A stretch of DNA of 38,623 nucleotides from Candidatus Hydrogenedentota bacterium (GCA_020848835.1 JADLHJ010000015.1:1-38623); one strand, 5' to 3'. Positions 16,653 through 25,673 are shown, counted from the first letter of the stretch. A program made the numbers and translations. Notes: generated by a model not told the origin, from the sequence alone.

Positions 16653-18623
16653 GTGAACACGCGCGGATGGATAATCGTTTACGCGGTGATCGCGCTTCTG
16701 GCGGTCGCAATTATTGCGCTAAAAATACACGGCGCCCGCATCAACCCAAAGGTTGCGATGCTTTTCCCCGAGGGAGGCGCGCAATGGATCCGAACACCAA
16801 ATCACGATGCGCTGCGGCTGCACTGGGACGAAGACAATACCGCAGGATTCCGCATACGCTTCACCGTCAAAGACGTACCCGCCCAAGCGACACTTACCGT
16901 GCATCCTTTCCGAAAAGTTGCGGTGTATCTGGACGGCAATCTAATAGGCCAAACGAGTGATACCCTGGAAGAGTGGAAGAAGCCGTACGAGTTTGACCTT
17001 AGAAAATCTTCAGCATTGACCCCCGGTGAACATGAACTGTTCCTTTCTGTCTTGAATCGCATGGGTCCGCCCGTCGTGCTGGCGTATTGCGATGCGTTGA
17101 ATCTTCGCACCGATGCGTCTTGGGAGTGCAAAGACGGCGATCGAGACGGCTGGCGCGGTGCAGTGCTTGCCAGCGCACGGATTCCCAATCCGATTGGCGA
17201 ACAGATTATTCGCTCAGATAAGGCATTGTTCAGGCAGTGGAAGGTTTTCCTTCCTGTTTTCTTAATCGTATTTTGTTGGACTATCGCTTACCGGCGGGTG
17301 AATGACGAATCGCGGTGGTTTAAACGAATTGTACCTTCTGCGAGCGGGTTCCGGTGGCTGTTGCTGTCCGCATGGGCATTGTTGGCGGCGAACAATATTG
17401 CCAAGCTGCCGTTTGCATTTGGGTTCGATGTGCCGCAACACCTGGAATACATCGAATTTATGCTGCGTAAGCGAAGCATCCCTTACGCAACAAACGGCTG
17501 GCAGATGTTTCAATCACCGTTTTATTACATGGTGTCGTTGCCCCTGTACGTCGCATTCTGCGATGTGCTGTCCGTAGTGAAAGCGCCGTACGCGCTGCGA
17601 ATAGTCCCGCTAATTTGTGGCGCAATGCAGATTGAGTTGTGTTACCGCGCGCTGCGTCGGGTGTATCCCGCGCGGCAAGACTTGCAGGCGATCGGCACCC
17701 TGCTTGGCGGGTTTGTGCCGATGAACGTGTACCAATCGCAATACATGGGCAATGAACCGCTGGCCGCGGTACTCAGCAGTGTGGTGGTCGTGATGGCGAT
17801 CACGCTGTTGACAAAGCCTGAGTTTTGGTCGAATAAACGATTCGCAGTCATCGGTCTGCTCACAGGGCTTGCATTGCTGACGAAGGTTTCTGCTTTGCTT
17901 GTCTATGGGCCTTTGGTGTTGTTGATTCTGTACGTGGGGCTGATTCGGTTGAAACCACTCGCGACACGGTTTCGCGATATTGGCGTGGCATTCACCATCA
18001 TATTCTCGATGGCGTTTGCCGTCTGCGGTTGGTACTACATCCGCAATTGGATACATCTGGGCGCACCATTTGTTGGCGGCTGGGATCCCGGACGTGGATA
18101 TGCGTGGTGGCAGGAGCCGGGGTACCGCACGACGAGCCAGTTCCTCCGTTTTGGCGATTCGCTATTTTATCCATTCTTCGCGGCGATACACGGAATTTGG
18201 GACGGGCTGTATTCAACGCTGTGGATTGATGGTTACGACGGTTGCGCGGAAATTCTGGCGCGGCCCTTTTGGAATTTTGATTTTGCGCTGGCGTGCCTGT
18301 GGTTTTCACTACTGCCAACCGCCGCACTGATAGTGGGGAGCACATCGATCGCGGCCCGTCCAGCGGCCACGGCTCAAAACGGGCAGCTTTTCTGCGCAGT
18401 CTATCTGTGTACATGTCTAGCGGCGATCTTGATGATGATGCTGGAGGTGCCTTCGTATAGCACGATAAAGGCGACCTATGCGCTAGGTGCGTTATGCTGT
18501 CTTGCAGTAGTTGGCGCGCACGGTTTCGATTATCTCACTCGGACTTCGATTTCACGCGCTATTGTATATGGCGTAATGGCCTGTTGGTTTGTATCCATAT
18601 TTACAGGGTATTTTGTACTGTGA
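16653..18623 (+). CDS. GT-C-like glycosyltransferase with N-terminal beta-sandwich
   Basis: A 656-residue protein starting at GTG. One helix (5-23) is followed by about 150 extracytoplasmic residues with alternating beta strands (for example ATLTVHPFRKVAVYLDG, 79-95), resembling a jelly-roll domain. A second helix is near 196-213, and from about residue 235 a polytopic GT-C-like core begins. Its first loop has FGFDVPQHLEYIEF (256-269; D259 and H263) and GWQMFQSPFYYM (282-293), a pattern I know from GT39-like and related uncharacterised membrane glycosyltransferases. A sandwich placed before the core rather than after it is uncommon. It probably shares a transcript with the preceding spermidine-synthase-like gene (54-base gap). 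A hairpin after the stop at 18630-18656 may end transcription. Confidence 0.72.
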   Translation: MNTRGWIIVYAVIALLAVAIIALKIHGARINPKVAMLFPEGGAQWIRTPNHDALRLHWDEDNTAGFRIRFTVKDVPAQATLTVHPFRKVAVYLDGNLIGQTSDTLEEWKKPYEFDLRKSSALTPGEHELFLSVLNRMGPPVVLAYCDALNLRTDASWECKDGDRDGWRGAVLASARIPNPIGEQIIRSDKALFRQWKVFLPVFLIVFCWTIAYRRVNDESRWFKRIVPSASGFRWLLLSAWALLAANNIAKLPFAFGFDVPQHLEYIEFMLRKRSIPYATNGWQMFQSPFYYMVSLPLYVAFCDVLSVVKAPYALRIVPLICGAMQIELCYRALRRVYPARQDLQAIGTLLGGFVPMNVYQSQYMGNEPLAAVLSSVVVVMAITLLTKPEFWSNKRFAVIGLLTGLALLTKVSALLVYGPLVLLILYVGLIRLKPLATRFRDIGVAFTIIFSMAFAVCGWYYIRNWIHLGAPFVGGWDPGRGYAWWQEPGYRTTSQFLRFGDSLFYPFFAAIHGIWDGLYSTLWIDGYDGCAEILARPFWNFDFALACLWFSLLPTAALIVGSTSIAARPAATAQNGQLFCAVYLCTCLAAILMMMLEVPSYSTIKATYALGALCCLAVVGAHGFDYLTRTSISRAIVYGVMACWFVSIFTGYFVL

Positions 18624-18629
18624 GCGATT

Positions 18630-18656
18630 CGCCCGATTGTACCGGGTATTCGGGCG
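18630..18656 (+). terminator. Hairpin after the GT-C gene, possible terminator
   Basis: Perfect 7-bp arms CGCCCGA (18630-18636) and TCGGGCG (18650-18656), 13-base loop, seven bases beyond the stop at 18623. Only a weak T stretch follows. Confidence 0.45.
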
Positions 18657-18717
18657 TTAGGGTCTTTCATGGTGAGTTCCGGCTGAAAAAACACGGTCAA
18701 TTCGGAAAGTGTGACCT

Positions 18718-19980
18718 TTGATTAGCCAGATCGTACTTGCGGCCTCCTGCCTTGCGGCCCCACCAACCTACGCCGACGACATTGAGCCGATCGTGCGTAA
18801 TCATTGTGTCGCGTGCCATCAAGAGGGCGAGGTAGGGCCGATGGCGTTGACAGATTACCAGCGCGTGCGGCAGTGGGCGGGGATGATGCGCGAAGTAATT
18901 GGCGAAGGACGTATGCCGCCTTGGGGTGCAAACCCCAACGTGGGCGATTTTGTGAACGCGCGCATCGTATCCGAGTCGGAAAAGCAATTGCTCAACCAAT
19001 GGATAGCGGCAGACAAGCCGAGCGGCGACCTGTCGAAAGTGCGGCCCTTTGTGCGTAAAAAGCAGGAGTGGCGTCGTCCTAATCCGCCAGATGTGGTGAC
19101 TACGATGCCGGAGCCCTTCGATATTCCAGCAACGGGGCTTATTGATTATCACTATGTGACCGTCGATCCCAAGTTTGATCACGATGTTTGGGTGAAGGAT
19201 GTCGAGTTCTTACCCGGAAACCGCAAGGTTGTCCACCACGCCGGCATATTGATCGAGCCGCCTGCCGACTCGAATCTTCCAGCGACTGGATTTAGCGACG
19301 CGGCGCTTGCGGGGTATTTGCCGGGCGCTGAATCCTCCATATCGCCGCCGGTCAATGCTGCTGGAGAAACGCCTTGGGGATTTCGCATCGGCGCCGTCAT
19401 TCCGGCGCGGTCGAAGCTACGGTTTCAAATGCATTATACAAGCATCGGGACACCGCAGCGCGATCAGTCGAAAGTAGGGATTTGGATCTGCGACAGTTCT
19501 GAAGTCGATCGCGTAGCAGTCGCAATTAATGTTTGGTCGAACGATCTGGTGATACCCCCCTACAGTGAGCGCACGGTGGTTTCCCAATCCACCGAGCAGC
19601 TCGCCAAAGACACGACACTTTACTCTCTGAACGGCCACATGCATTTGCGTGGCAAGTCATTTCAGTTTATCGCCCACTATCCGGACAAGAGGACGGAACT
19701 GCTGCTGGATGTGTACCGGTACAATTTCGACATGCAGGACACGTATCTGTTGAAGCAGCCGAAGACGCTTCCCGCGGGCACTCGTGTCGAAGGGATTGCG
19801 GTGTTCGATAACTCGGCAAGGAATGCACGAAACCCCGATCCGGCAAGAGAGGTGCGTTGGGGAGAACAAACGGAAGACGAAATGTGGTTGGGCAACCTGA
19901 TTACCTACGTGCCAAAAGACGAGTACCTTGCGTCACGCCGTGGTTCGGCGAAGGTTGCGGCGCCCGTTGCGCCAAAGTGA
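18718..19980 (+). CDS. Exported cytochrome c / copper type II monooxygenase (PHM-like) fusion
   Basis: A 420-residue protein with a signal peptide (1-19, ending TYA). A mono-heme cytochrome c segment has CVACH at 30-34 and a candidate distal Met in RMPPW (Met66). A PHM/DBM-type two-domain copper monooxygenase follows, with ligands visible in the expected order: HH (173-174) and H in QMHYT (239) for CuH; HMH (307, 309) and Met in EDEM (389) for CuM. In animals these enzymes hydroxylate peptides or dopamine using ascorbate; here the fused heme could feed electrons instead. The substrate is unknown. The start is TTG 18718: an in-frame stop lies at 18712-18714, and GGAAAG is at 18704-18709. Location is periplasmic or outer. 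Confidence 0.82.
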   Translation: MISQIVLAASCLAAPPTYADDIEPIVRNHCVACHQEGEVGPMALTDYQRVRQWAGMMREVIGEGRMPPWGANPNVGDFVNARIVSESEKQLLNQWIAADKPSGDLSKVRPFVRKKQEWRRPNPPDVVTTMPEPFDIPATGLIDYHYVTVDPKFDHDVWVKDVEFLPGNRKVVHHAGILIEPPADSNLPATGFSDAALAGYLPGAESSISPPVNAAGETPWGFRIGAVIPARSKLRFQMHYTSIGTPQRDQSKVGIWICDSSEVDRVAVAINVWSNDLVIPPYSERTVVSQSTEQLAKDTTLYSLNGHMHLRGKSFQFIAHYPDKRTELLLDVYRYNFDMQDTYLLKQPKTLPAGTRVEGIAVFDNSARNARNPDPAREVRWGEQTEDEMWLGNLITYVPKDEYLASRRGSAKVAAPVAPK

Positions 19981-20015
19981 AGATTATCAGTGGATTGAAA
20001 AACGCACTCTGCTTA

Positions 20016-20531
20016 TCATGGAAGGATCGGAGCATTTGGGTTGTCCGGTTCTTCCTTCAACAAAAACTCCTCGCTTTTCGCTAGGTACCAAATGCCGTCC
20101 TGTTTTTGCCAATTGCTTTTTTCCCCGTAGAGTCGCAGTGTGCCAGGCCGCGTCCATTGAAGGGACCGCTCGACGATAGCGGTATTTGTGGATTCGATGA
20201 AATTGGTTTTTCCGAAGGCGACGTTCCAATCCTTGTTTGCACGCCAAGTGGTGTACATCTCTTCCGCGCGCTTTCTGCGATCGGGCGACGGCAACAAGAA
20301 AGTCTCGATCAGCACGATTTCCTTTTCTGGTTCGTCCATCAATTCGCGCGCGGGGTCGTCGCTTTGTATCGAGATGCGAACGGTGTCGAGGCGCTGAACG
20401 CGACTGTAAAAATGGTCGCCGCCTTTAATCGTTACGACAGCGAATAGTATCGCGACGAAGGCAACCGCGAAAAGGAGAAATGCCTTATTGTTTTCCGGGT
20501 CGCGTGTTTTTTGGTTATCGGTACCGCTCAT
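20016..20531 (-). CDS. Small membrane-anchored protein, coupled to a methyltransferase gene
   Basis: A 171-residue protein: a polar N-terminal tail, one helix at about residues 17-37, then an extracytoplasmic domain of about 130 residues. The domain has strand-rich parts (TVRISIQSD, EIVLIETFLL) and ends with the pattern LRLYGEKSNWQKQDGIWYLA, which resembles the last strands of NTF2/SnoaL-like or lumazine-like alpha+beta folds. I do not recognise a named family. Its ATG overlaps the TGA of the upstream methyltransferase gene by four bases (ATGA at 20528-20531), so it is almost certainly co-translated. It ends convergent with the monooxygenase gene, 35 bases apart. Confidence 0.7.
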   Translation of the reverse strand: MSGTDNQKTRDPENNKAFLLFAVAFVAILFAVVTIKGGDHFYSRVQRLDTVRISIQSDDPARELMDEPEKEIVLIETFLLPSPDRRKRAEEMYTTWRANKDWNVAFGKTNFIESTNTAIVERSLQWTRPGTLRLYGEKSNWQKQDGIWYLAKSEEFLLKEEPDNPNAPILP

Positions 20532-21265
20532 GATTTGTCGGCCTTTACCAGCAGTACGGCAGAAAGGGCGCGCGGCATAATCTTGGCGTCAAACCAATTG
20601 AGGTATGCGTATATCCGGTTGAGGAATTGAAAGGTGCGACGTGGCCCCGAAGCGCCCCAGCGGAATGGTTCAAGCAAGGGCAAAATAAAAATCGCGAAAC
20701 TGATACTCAACTTGTCGAGCGGGCCGAGGACCTTTTTCACGTCGGCGGCCTTCAATCCGGCAATGTCCAGCTTGCCGATCATCTCATCGAGTTCGTATCG
20801 GCGGAAATGTTTTACGAAACGGTCGTCATTCCAGAAATAGAATTTGCGGTGCGGAAACGTGACGTAGAGCCGGCCATCTTTTGCGAGTACGCGCGACAAT
20901 TCGCAGATGGCGTCCTGATCGCGTTCGACATGTTCGAGGACTTCTGAAGAGACGGTATGCGAAAAAGTGTCCGATTTGAAAGGGAGACGGCTGCAATCGG
21001 CCACAACGTGCCATGCGCTCGGGTGGTGTTTGCGGAGCGTCTTGAGTCCTTCAAATGAAAGATCGGAATAGACGACGCGATCGAAACTGGTGATCATAGG
21101 AGATAGGCCGCTACCTACTTCAAGTACGAGGCGCGGCCCTTCAGCGACAAGCCCTGTTTCAACAGCCCATTTGCGCACGATGTAGCTGTAGACGTGATTC
21201 TTGAGAACGACGTAGGTGTCGTTGGCAAAGAAGTCTTCAAAGCGTTTTTCGTTTGGGTGCGACAT
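20528..21265 (-). CDS. Class I SAM-dependent methyltransferase (Methyltransf_11 type)
   Basis: A 245-residue protein. Motif I is VLEVGSGLSPMI at about residues 48-59; the Asp in VVYSDLSFEGL fits motif II, and SSEVLEHVERDQDAICELSR is the usual post-core segment of Methyltransf_11 enzymes acting on small molecules or sugars. YVTFPHRKFYFWNDDRFVKH follows. The C-terminal part has a hydrophobic stretch (SISFAIFILPLLEPF) that may touch the membrane. The acceptor is unknown; next to a GT-C gene 106 bases upstream on the same strand, methylation of a glycan or lipid carrier is a reasonable guess. Its stop overlaps the start of the small membrane-anchored gene. Confidence 0.82.
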   Translation of the reverse strand: MSHPNEKRFEDFFANDTYVVLKNHVYSYIVRKWAVETGLVAEGPRLVLEVGSGLSPMITSFDRVVYSDLSFEGLKTLRKHHPSAWHVVADCSRLPFKSDTFSHTVSSEVLEHVERDQDAICELSRVLAKDGRLYVTFPHRKFYFWNDDRFVKHFRRYELDEMIGKLDIAGLKAADVKKVLGPLDKLSISFAIFILPLLEPFRWGASGPRRTFQFLNRIYAYLNWFDAKIMPRALSAVLLVKADKS

Positions 21266-21371
21266 TACCCCACCAACATGAGCCGAAACTTAACCCGCCC
21301 AATCTGCTCGCGTGCCCCATTCACGCAGCCCGGAAACCTAGCAATTGCCGACGCAAGAATGCAACTGAGCA

Positions 21372-23120
21372 TTAGCGCGACATGGGCGGACGACCATCGA
21401 GCACACGGACGGGAACCGGCCCTTTGTCGTCGTCTTTTTCGCCAACCTGCGCAGCCTTTGATTCAAATTGCTCGCGATCCTTTTCTGCGGTTGGCGACGA
21501 ATTCGCTTCCCAGAGACGAAATGCGTTGGAGTCGATGGCCATGAAATAGTCCTTGGAAAAAACGGCGTCGAGTTCGGGGAAGTCCTTTGAACAGTTGGAA
21601 CCGGTTACGTAATCGTATTCGACTTTTGTCTGAACGATGAAGCGTGGTCTTGACGCGGACAACTCCGCGATGAATTCCTTGCGAAGGTTTTGCACGAAGG
21701 GATTGTCGAGATGATGGAACAGCACTTCGCCCCAGATGGTGCGTGTTGCCGGTGTTGCTTCCGTTAGCAGGAGGGCGTGGGTAGAGCCGCAAAATGCCCA
21801 TTCCAGGGATTGTACTTTATCGCCGGGTTGCAGGCGCGGTTTGAGCCATTGCGCGATGCGCGCTGTCCGGAAATACGGATTCACCCGCGAAGGCTGGATT
21901 TGCAGGGTTTCGTAGTGCACGTAGAACACACCGATCACGACAAATGCAGCTGTTCCCCATGCAAAGGCTTTGATGCGCGCGGGAGTTTCCGGTGCCCAGT
22001 ATCTAAAAAGATACGCGACAAATACGAACGACAAGAGCCGGAAGGGGTAATAGTGGTGATCGTAGAATCGTGCGGCGATGACGGGGTAGAACATGTAGAG
22101 TAGGGTAAGAGCCAAGATGAGATTTCCGTAACGCCGTTCGTTTCGGGGCATGTTTTTTTCGGCGACAAATAGGGCAAGGCCCGCGCCAACACCCAGGGCA
22201 AACTGGTAGTAGTCCCACGGTGCGGTGCCGAAGAATTTTTCGAAGCGGTACCAGAAACGTTCGTTCTCTGCGAAAATGACGTGCGAGCCGTTGATGTCGG
22301 CATGCAGCGGGAAGTATTCAGTCAGGATTGTGAGAAACTGCCCGAGCACCCCGTAGTAGGCGAGGTACGCGGCCATCCACAGCAATGGAATAAGACCACC
22401 GATCACACACCACGTTGCGATGCGAAGGGACCGCTTGAGCCAAGCCATTCGGTCAAAAGGTTTGTCCTCTGTGTCCACGACGAAGTAAACGAAAAACACG
22501 GCGCCGCCGATAATAAGGTGCGGTTTTATGGTCGCCATCGACGCGACGAAGAGGCCCGTCATGAAATATCGCAGCCACGGGCGCGATTTGAACCATGCCG
22601 TGGCGCTGAGGATGGCTAACTGCAACGGCACGAGCGCGAGGTAGTCACGCTGTAGATAGACGTGCATGCCCAAAGTGAGGTGGACGATTCCAAAGATGAG
22701 GCATGCCGCCCATGCAACGCGCAGGCCGTAAGGTTTCAGAATCCGAGCGAAAAGTGCAAGCACAATCGTGAGTACGAAGGTGTCCGCCAGGCGAATACCC
22801 AGAATACTGCCGCCGAAGAAATGGTAGAGCCAACGGAAGATAACGTGCGTGCCGATCATGTTGTAGGTGAAGAAGTCACGCACGGGTACCATGCCAAGTT
22901 TGTCCATGAGAAACCCCGAGTACATGAACATCGGCGTGTCCACAACGGTTTCCCATGACATCGACTTGAAGAGGATCACCGCAAAGAGCAAGGTCAAGGG
23001 AATGTGAAAGAACGCATAAATCAGCAGCGACTCAAGGTGCGCGGACGGTCGGTTCAACGCATTTACCCGGCTCGGTAGGTGAAACAAGGTGCTGCCCTTC
23101 AACGGTTGTGGATGCCGCAT
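21372..23120 (-). CDS. GT-C-like polytopic membrane glycosyltransferase
   Basis: A 582-residue membrane protein related in layout to the one at 8112-9734. A 30-residue tail precedes helix 1. The first loop has VVDTPMFMYSGFLMD with Asp61 and then GMVPVRDFFTYNMIGTH (76-92), and a later loop has YLQRDYLAL (155-163). About ten helices are followed by a C-terminal domain with RFIVQTKVEYDY and a charged low-complexity tail (residues ~540-582). These features match undecaprenyl-phosphate-sugar-using GT-C enzymes of unknown specificity. It starts 34 bases after the stop of the HDOD/receiver gene, so the two probably share a transcript, with the methyltransferase pair behind. The ribosome site before ATG 23120 is weak, which also fits coupling. 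Confidence 0.7.
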   Translation of the reverse strand: MRHPQPLKGSTLFHLPSRVNALNRPSAHLESLLIYAFFHIPLTLLFAVILFKSMSWETVVDTPMFMYSGFLMDKLGMVPVRDFFTYNMIGTHVIFRWLYHFFGGSILGIRLADTFVLTIVLALFARILKPYGLRVAWAACLIFGIVHLTLGMHVYLQRDYLALVPLQLAILSATAWFKSRPWLRYFMTGLFVASMATIKPHLIIGGAVFFVYFVVDTEDKPFDRMAWLKRSLRIATWCVIGGLIPLLWMAAYLAYYGVLGQFLTILTEYFPLHADINGSHVIFAENERFWYRFEKFFGTAPWDYYQFALGVGAGLALFVAEKNMPRNERRYGNLILALTLLYMFYPVIAARFYDHHYYPFRLLSFVFVAYLFRYWAPETPARIKAFAWGTAAFVVIGVFYVHYETLQIQPSRVNPYFRTARIAQWLKPRLQPGDKVQSLEWAFCGSTHALLLTEATPATRTIWGEVLFHHLDNPFVQNLRKEFIAELSASRPRFIVQTKVEYDYVTGSNCSKDFPELDAVFSKDYFMAIDSNAFRLWEANSSPTAEKDREQFESKAAQVGEKDDDKGPVPVRVLDGRPPMSR

Positions 23121-23153
23121 CGTAGCATAGGCAAGGGCGTTCGCTGCAAGGCG

Positions 23154-25673
23154 TTATGCGTGTTGGTGGACGAGTACGGACTCGACTTCGGCGAGGAGTT
23201 GACCAAGTTCGAACGGCTTTTGCAGGTAAGCATTGGCTCCGAGGGCCATGGCTTCTTCACGGATGTCTACCGCGCGACTTCCGGTCATGACGATGACCGG
23301 CGGGGCGGGGTCAATCCGTTTCAGTTCGCGCAACACCGCGAATCCATCGCGATTGGGCATTAACAAATCCAGGAGAACGGCATCCACCCGCCCCGCGCTG
23401 ATGGCGTGAAGGGCTTCGTTGCCGTCCTTGGCGGTTTCGACGCAATACTCACGGCGAAGCAGGGCCTGTTTCATCAAGTCGCGCATTACGTCATCGTCGT
23501 CGACGATAAGGACGCGCGCGGGATTCTCCCGCTGGGGTGACGAGATGGTGTCTGCCGGAAATGCGACCGCCGGTGTATGAATGTGTTGCGAGGGCCTGCT
23601 CGCGGCTGGTGTTGCAGGTTCTACGGCAAGTACCGCCTGGGCTGCTTCGAAGCGCATGGAAAAGGTGCAGGTATTTCCCTGGATTTCCGCGTGAATGGCG
23701 CCGCCGGCTTCCTCCACGATGGCGGAGCATGCCGCGAGCGAGAGGGTAAATTCGTTGGCCAGGTGATCGTGTTTGTTGAAAGGCTCGAACAGTTGCTCAG
23801 CCTGGTCCTGCGCTAGCGCGAGACCATTCACGTCGATGCGCACGTATACGGCATCCCGGTCGTCCGACGGCAAGGAAGAAACCGTGATGCCGCGGCCCAT
23901 GAAACCGAGGCGAGATTCTATGAACGCGAAGAGATTTGTCAGGAGATGGTTGAGTTTGCGGACATCGGCGCGAATGCGCGGAAGTCCATCCGAATAATGT
24001 TCCATCAGTTTTATGGAGCGGCGTTCGAGCCGCGATCGTGTTGCGTGAAGGAATTGGCGCAGCGGCGCATTGATCAGGATGAATTCGTTTGGCGGATCGC
24101 CCGCGCCAGCGATCGCGCGCAGGTCGCCCATTACGCGGGCAGCGTTGCGGGCCTGTTTCGCGAGTTCTTCGACCTGTTCTTCCGTCACGCGATCAATGTC
24201 TTTGGAGACGAGTTGATGCGCGTGCGAGGTAATTGCGCCGAGCGGCAGGTTCAGAGCGGCCATGGCGGCGCGGGCGACGTTGCGCTGGCGCGTTTGCGCC
24301 GCATTCTGGCCGGGTTCACCTACTGCTGATGATTTCGACTTTCGTACGGCTTTGCGAAGCGTCTCGCGGTATGCCTCTTCGCGGCGGGCCTCGCGCACGC
24401 AATCGAGCGCGCGGCCCAGGGCGACGGTCCACTCGCGGAGATGTTCGAGCCAGTCGTCTACGTGCGGCGCGTTTGCTGCGGCAAAGATATAGCCGGCGTG
24501 ACGTTGCGCTGGCGTATGGATGGGAAGAATGCTTGGGGCGATGGTGTCACTTGCGGCGGCGGGCCAGAAGTTTTTTGCGAGAAAGAACTGTATCGTTTTC
24601 TGTTGCGGCCCTGCTTCTTCAAGCGCGATAGGTTCAATGACGCCAGTCAGGCTGCCCCAGCGGAGACCTTGCACCTTGGATGCGGGTCCGTCCCATGCGA
24701 CGATCACCCCTGAATCGATTCCCAGGGAAGCGCGCATGGCATCGGCGCTGGCTAGGAGCGTGTCGTCAATGCTGTTTGCGCTTGCACTTGACTGTTCGAA
24801 GCGGAGCAATGCGCCGATATGATCGACGCGGTTGCGGAGTGTCGTTGTGGCCGATTCGTCCACGCGCCAAAATAGCAGCAGATGGTTTGAGAAACGCAAA
24901 AGCGCGGCGTGCAGTTCTTCCGGCGGCGCGGCGGCGAAGTCGAACAAGGTCAAACGGCGTTCGAGGGACTGCGCGGCAGATTCGCGAATTGCATGGACGC
25001 GCGCGGGATCGAAGTGGAGGCGGCGCGCGAGATTCTGCAGTGCGGTGTACAATTCCGGATCTTCACCAATGATGTCGTGTGCAAGGCCGCGCGCGAGTGA
25101 GAGAACGCGGTGAAGGCTCGCATTATCTAGGTGGTCGAATTCGGCGTCATCGGGGTCTTGGCGGTCGAGCACTTCGACGAGCCAAGACGGAAAACGATAG
25201 CGACGAGCGATGGCACGCACGGAGTGGGCTTCGCCGTCCGGCGTTGAACCGGCGCAATTGTGCAACAGGCCTGCGAGATAGGCTGCATCGGGATCGGCGT
25301 CTCCGCAGTCGCGGGCGATGGTTTCCGCGGCGATTGCCGTGGCAAGCGCGGTGCGCCATGTCGCGTGGTCAGCGGCTGTATAGGCGCTTGCGTTGGCGGC
25401 GAGCGCGTCTACAAGTGCCGGGAACAAAGCGGAATGCAGGCGCGCGGGGGAGAGCGCGGTTATGCGCGCAGCGATGGATGCGTCATCCGCTGAAGGCCCG
25501 GACGCGCGGACGACGGCGGCAGTGAGGCCGGGGTCTGCACCGATTACGAGCGCGAGCGTGGCGGCGTCGAGTTCACCAACGGAAAGAACGCGGAGCGCCG
25601 CCTCGGCAGCGCGCGGCGCTGGGCGCATGTAGGGCGTCCAGAATAGGTGCCGTTGCGTGGTGGTCGCGCTCAT
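23154..25673 (-). CDS. HDOD - GAF-like - degenerate histidine kinase - receiver protein
   Basis: An 839-residue cytoplasmic signalling protein. Residues ~20-220 are an HDOD domain (VGELDAATLALVIGADPGL; AYLAGLLHNC at 131-140). Residues ~290-430 look GAF-like. Residues ~462-525 match a DHp helix pair, but the phospho-accepting His position is Ala472 (MAALNLPLGAI). The ATPase part (~540-680) has N580 but Phe584 where the Mg-binding Asn should be, no DxGxG (DVNGLAL) and no GxGLGL box (FTLSLAACS). The C-terminal receiver (719-837) is intact: D725-D728, phosphoacceptor D769 in LLDLLMP, T797 and K819. It therefore probably cannot autophosphorylate and may act as a scaffold or phospho-relay target of another kinase. 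It sits directly upstream of a GT-C gene. No Shine-Dalgarno is obvious before ATG 25673. Confidence 0.82.
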   Translation of the reverse strand: MSATTTQRHLFWTPYMRPAPRAAEAALRVLSVGELDAATLALVIGADPGLTAAVVRASGPSADDASIAARITALSPARLHSALFPALVDALAANASAYTAADHATWRTALATAIAAETIARDCGDADPDAAYLAGLLHNCAGSTPDGEAHSVRAIARRYRFPSWLVEVLDRQDPDDAEFDHLDNASLHRVLSLARGLAHDIIGEDPELYTALQNLARRLHFDPARVHAIRESAAQSLERRLTLFDFAAAPPEELHAALLRFSNHLLLFWRVDESATTTLRNRVDHIGALLRFEQSSASANSIDDTLLASADAMRASLGIDSGVIVAWDGPASKVQGLRWGSLTGVIEPIALEEAGPQQKTIQFFLAKNFWPAAASDTIAPSILPIHTPAQRHAGYIFAAANAPHVDDWLEHLREWTVALGRALDCVREARREEAYRETLRKAVRKSKSSAVGEPGQNAAQTRQRNVARAAMAALNLPLGAITSHAHQLVSKDIDRVTEEQVEELAKQARNAARVMGDLRAIAGAGDPPNEFILINAPLRQFLHATRSRLERRSIKLMEHYSDGLPRIRADVRKLNHLLTNLFAFIESRLGFMGRGITVSSLPSDDRDAVYVRIDVNGLALAQDQAEQLFEPFNKHDHLANEFTLSLAACSAIVEEAGGAIHAEIQGNTCTFSMRFEAAQAVLAVEPATPAASRPSQHIHTPAVAFPADTISSPQRENPARVLIVDDDDVMRDLMKQALLRREYCVETAKDGNEALHAISAGRVDAVLLDLLMPNRDGFAVLRELKRIDPAPPVIVMTGSRAVDIREEAMALGANAYLQKPFELGQLLAEVESVLVHQHA

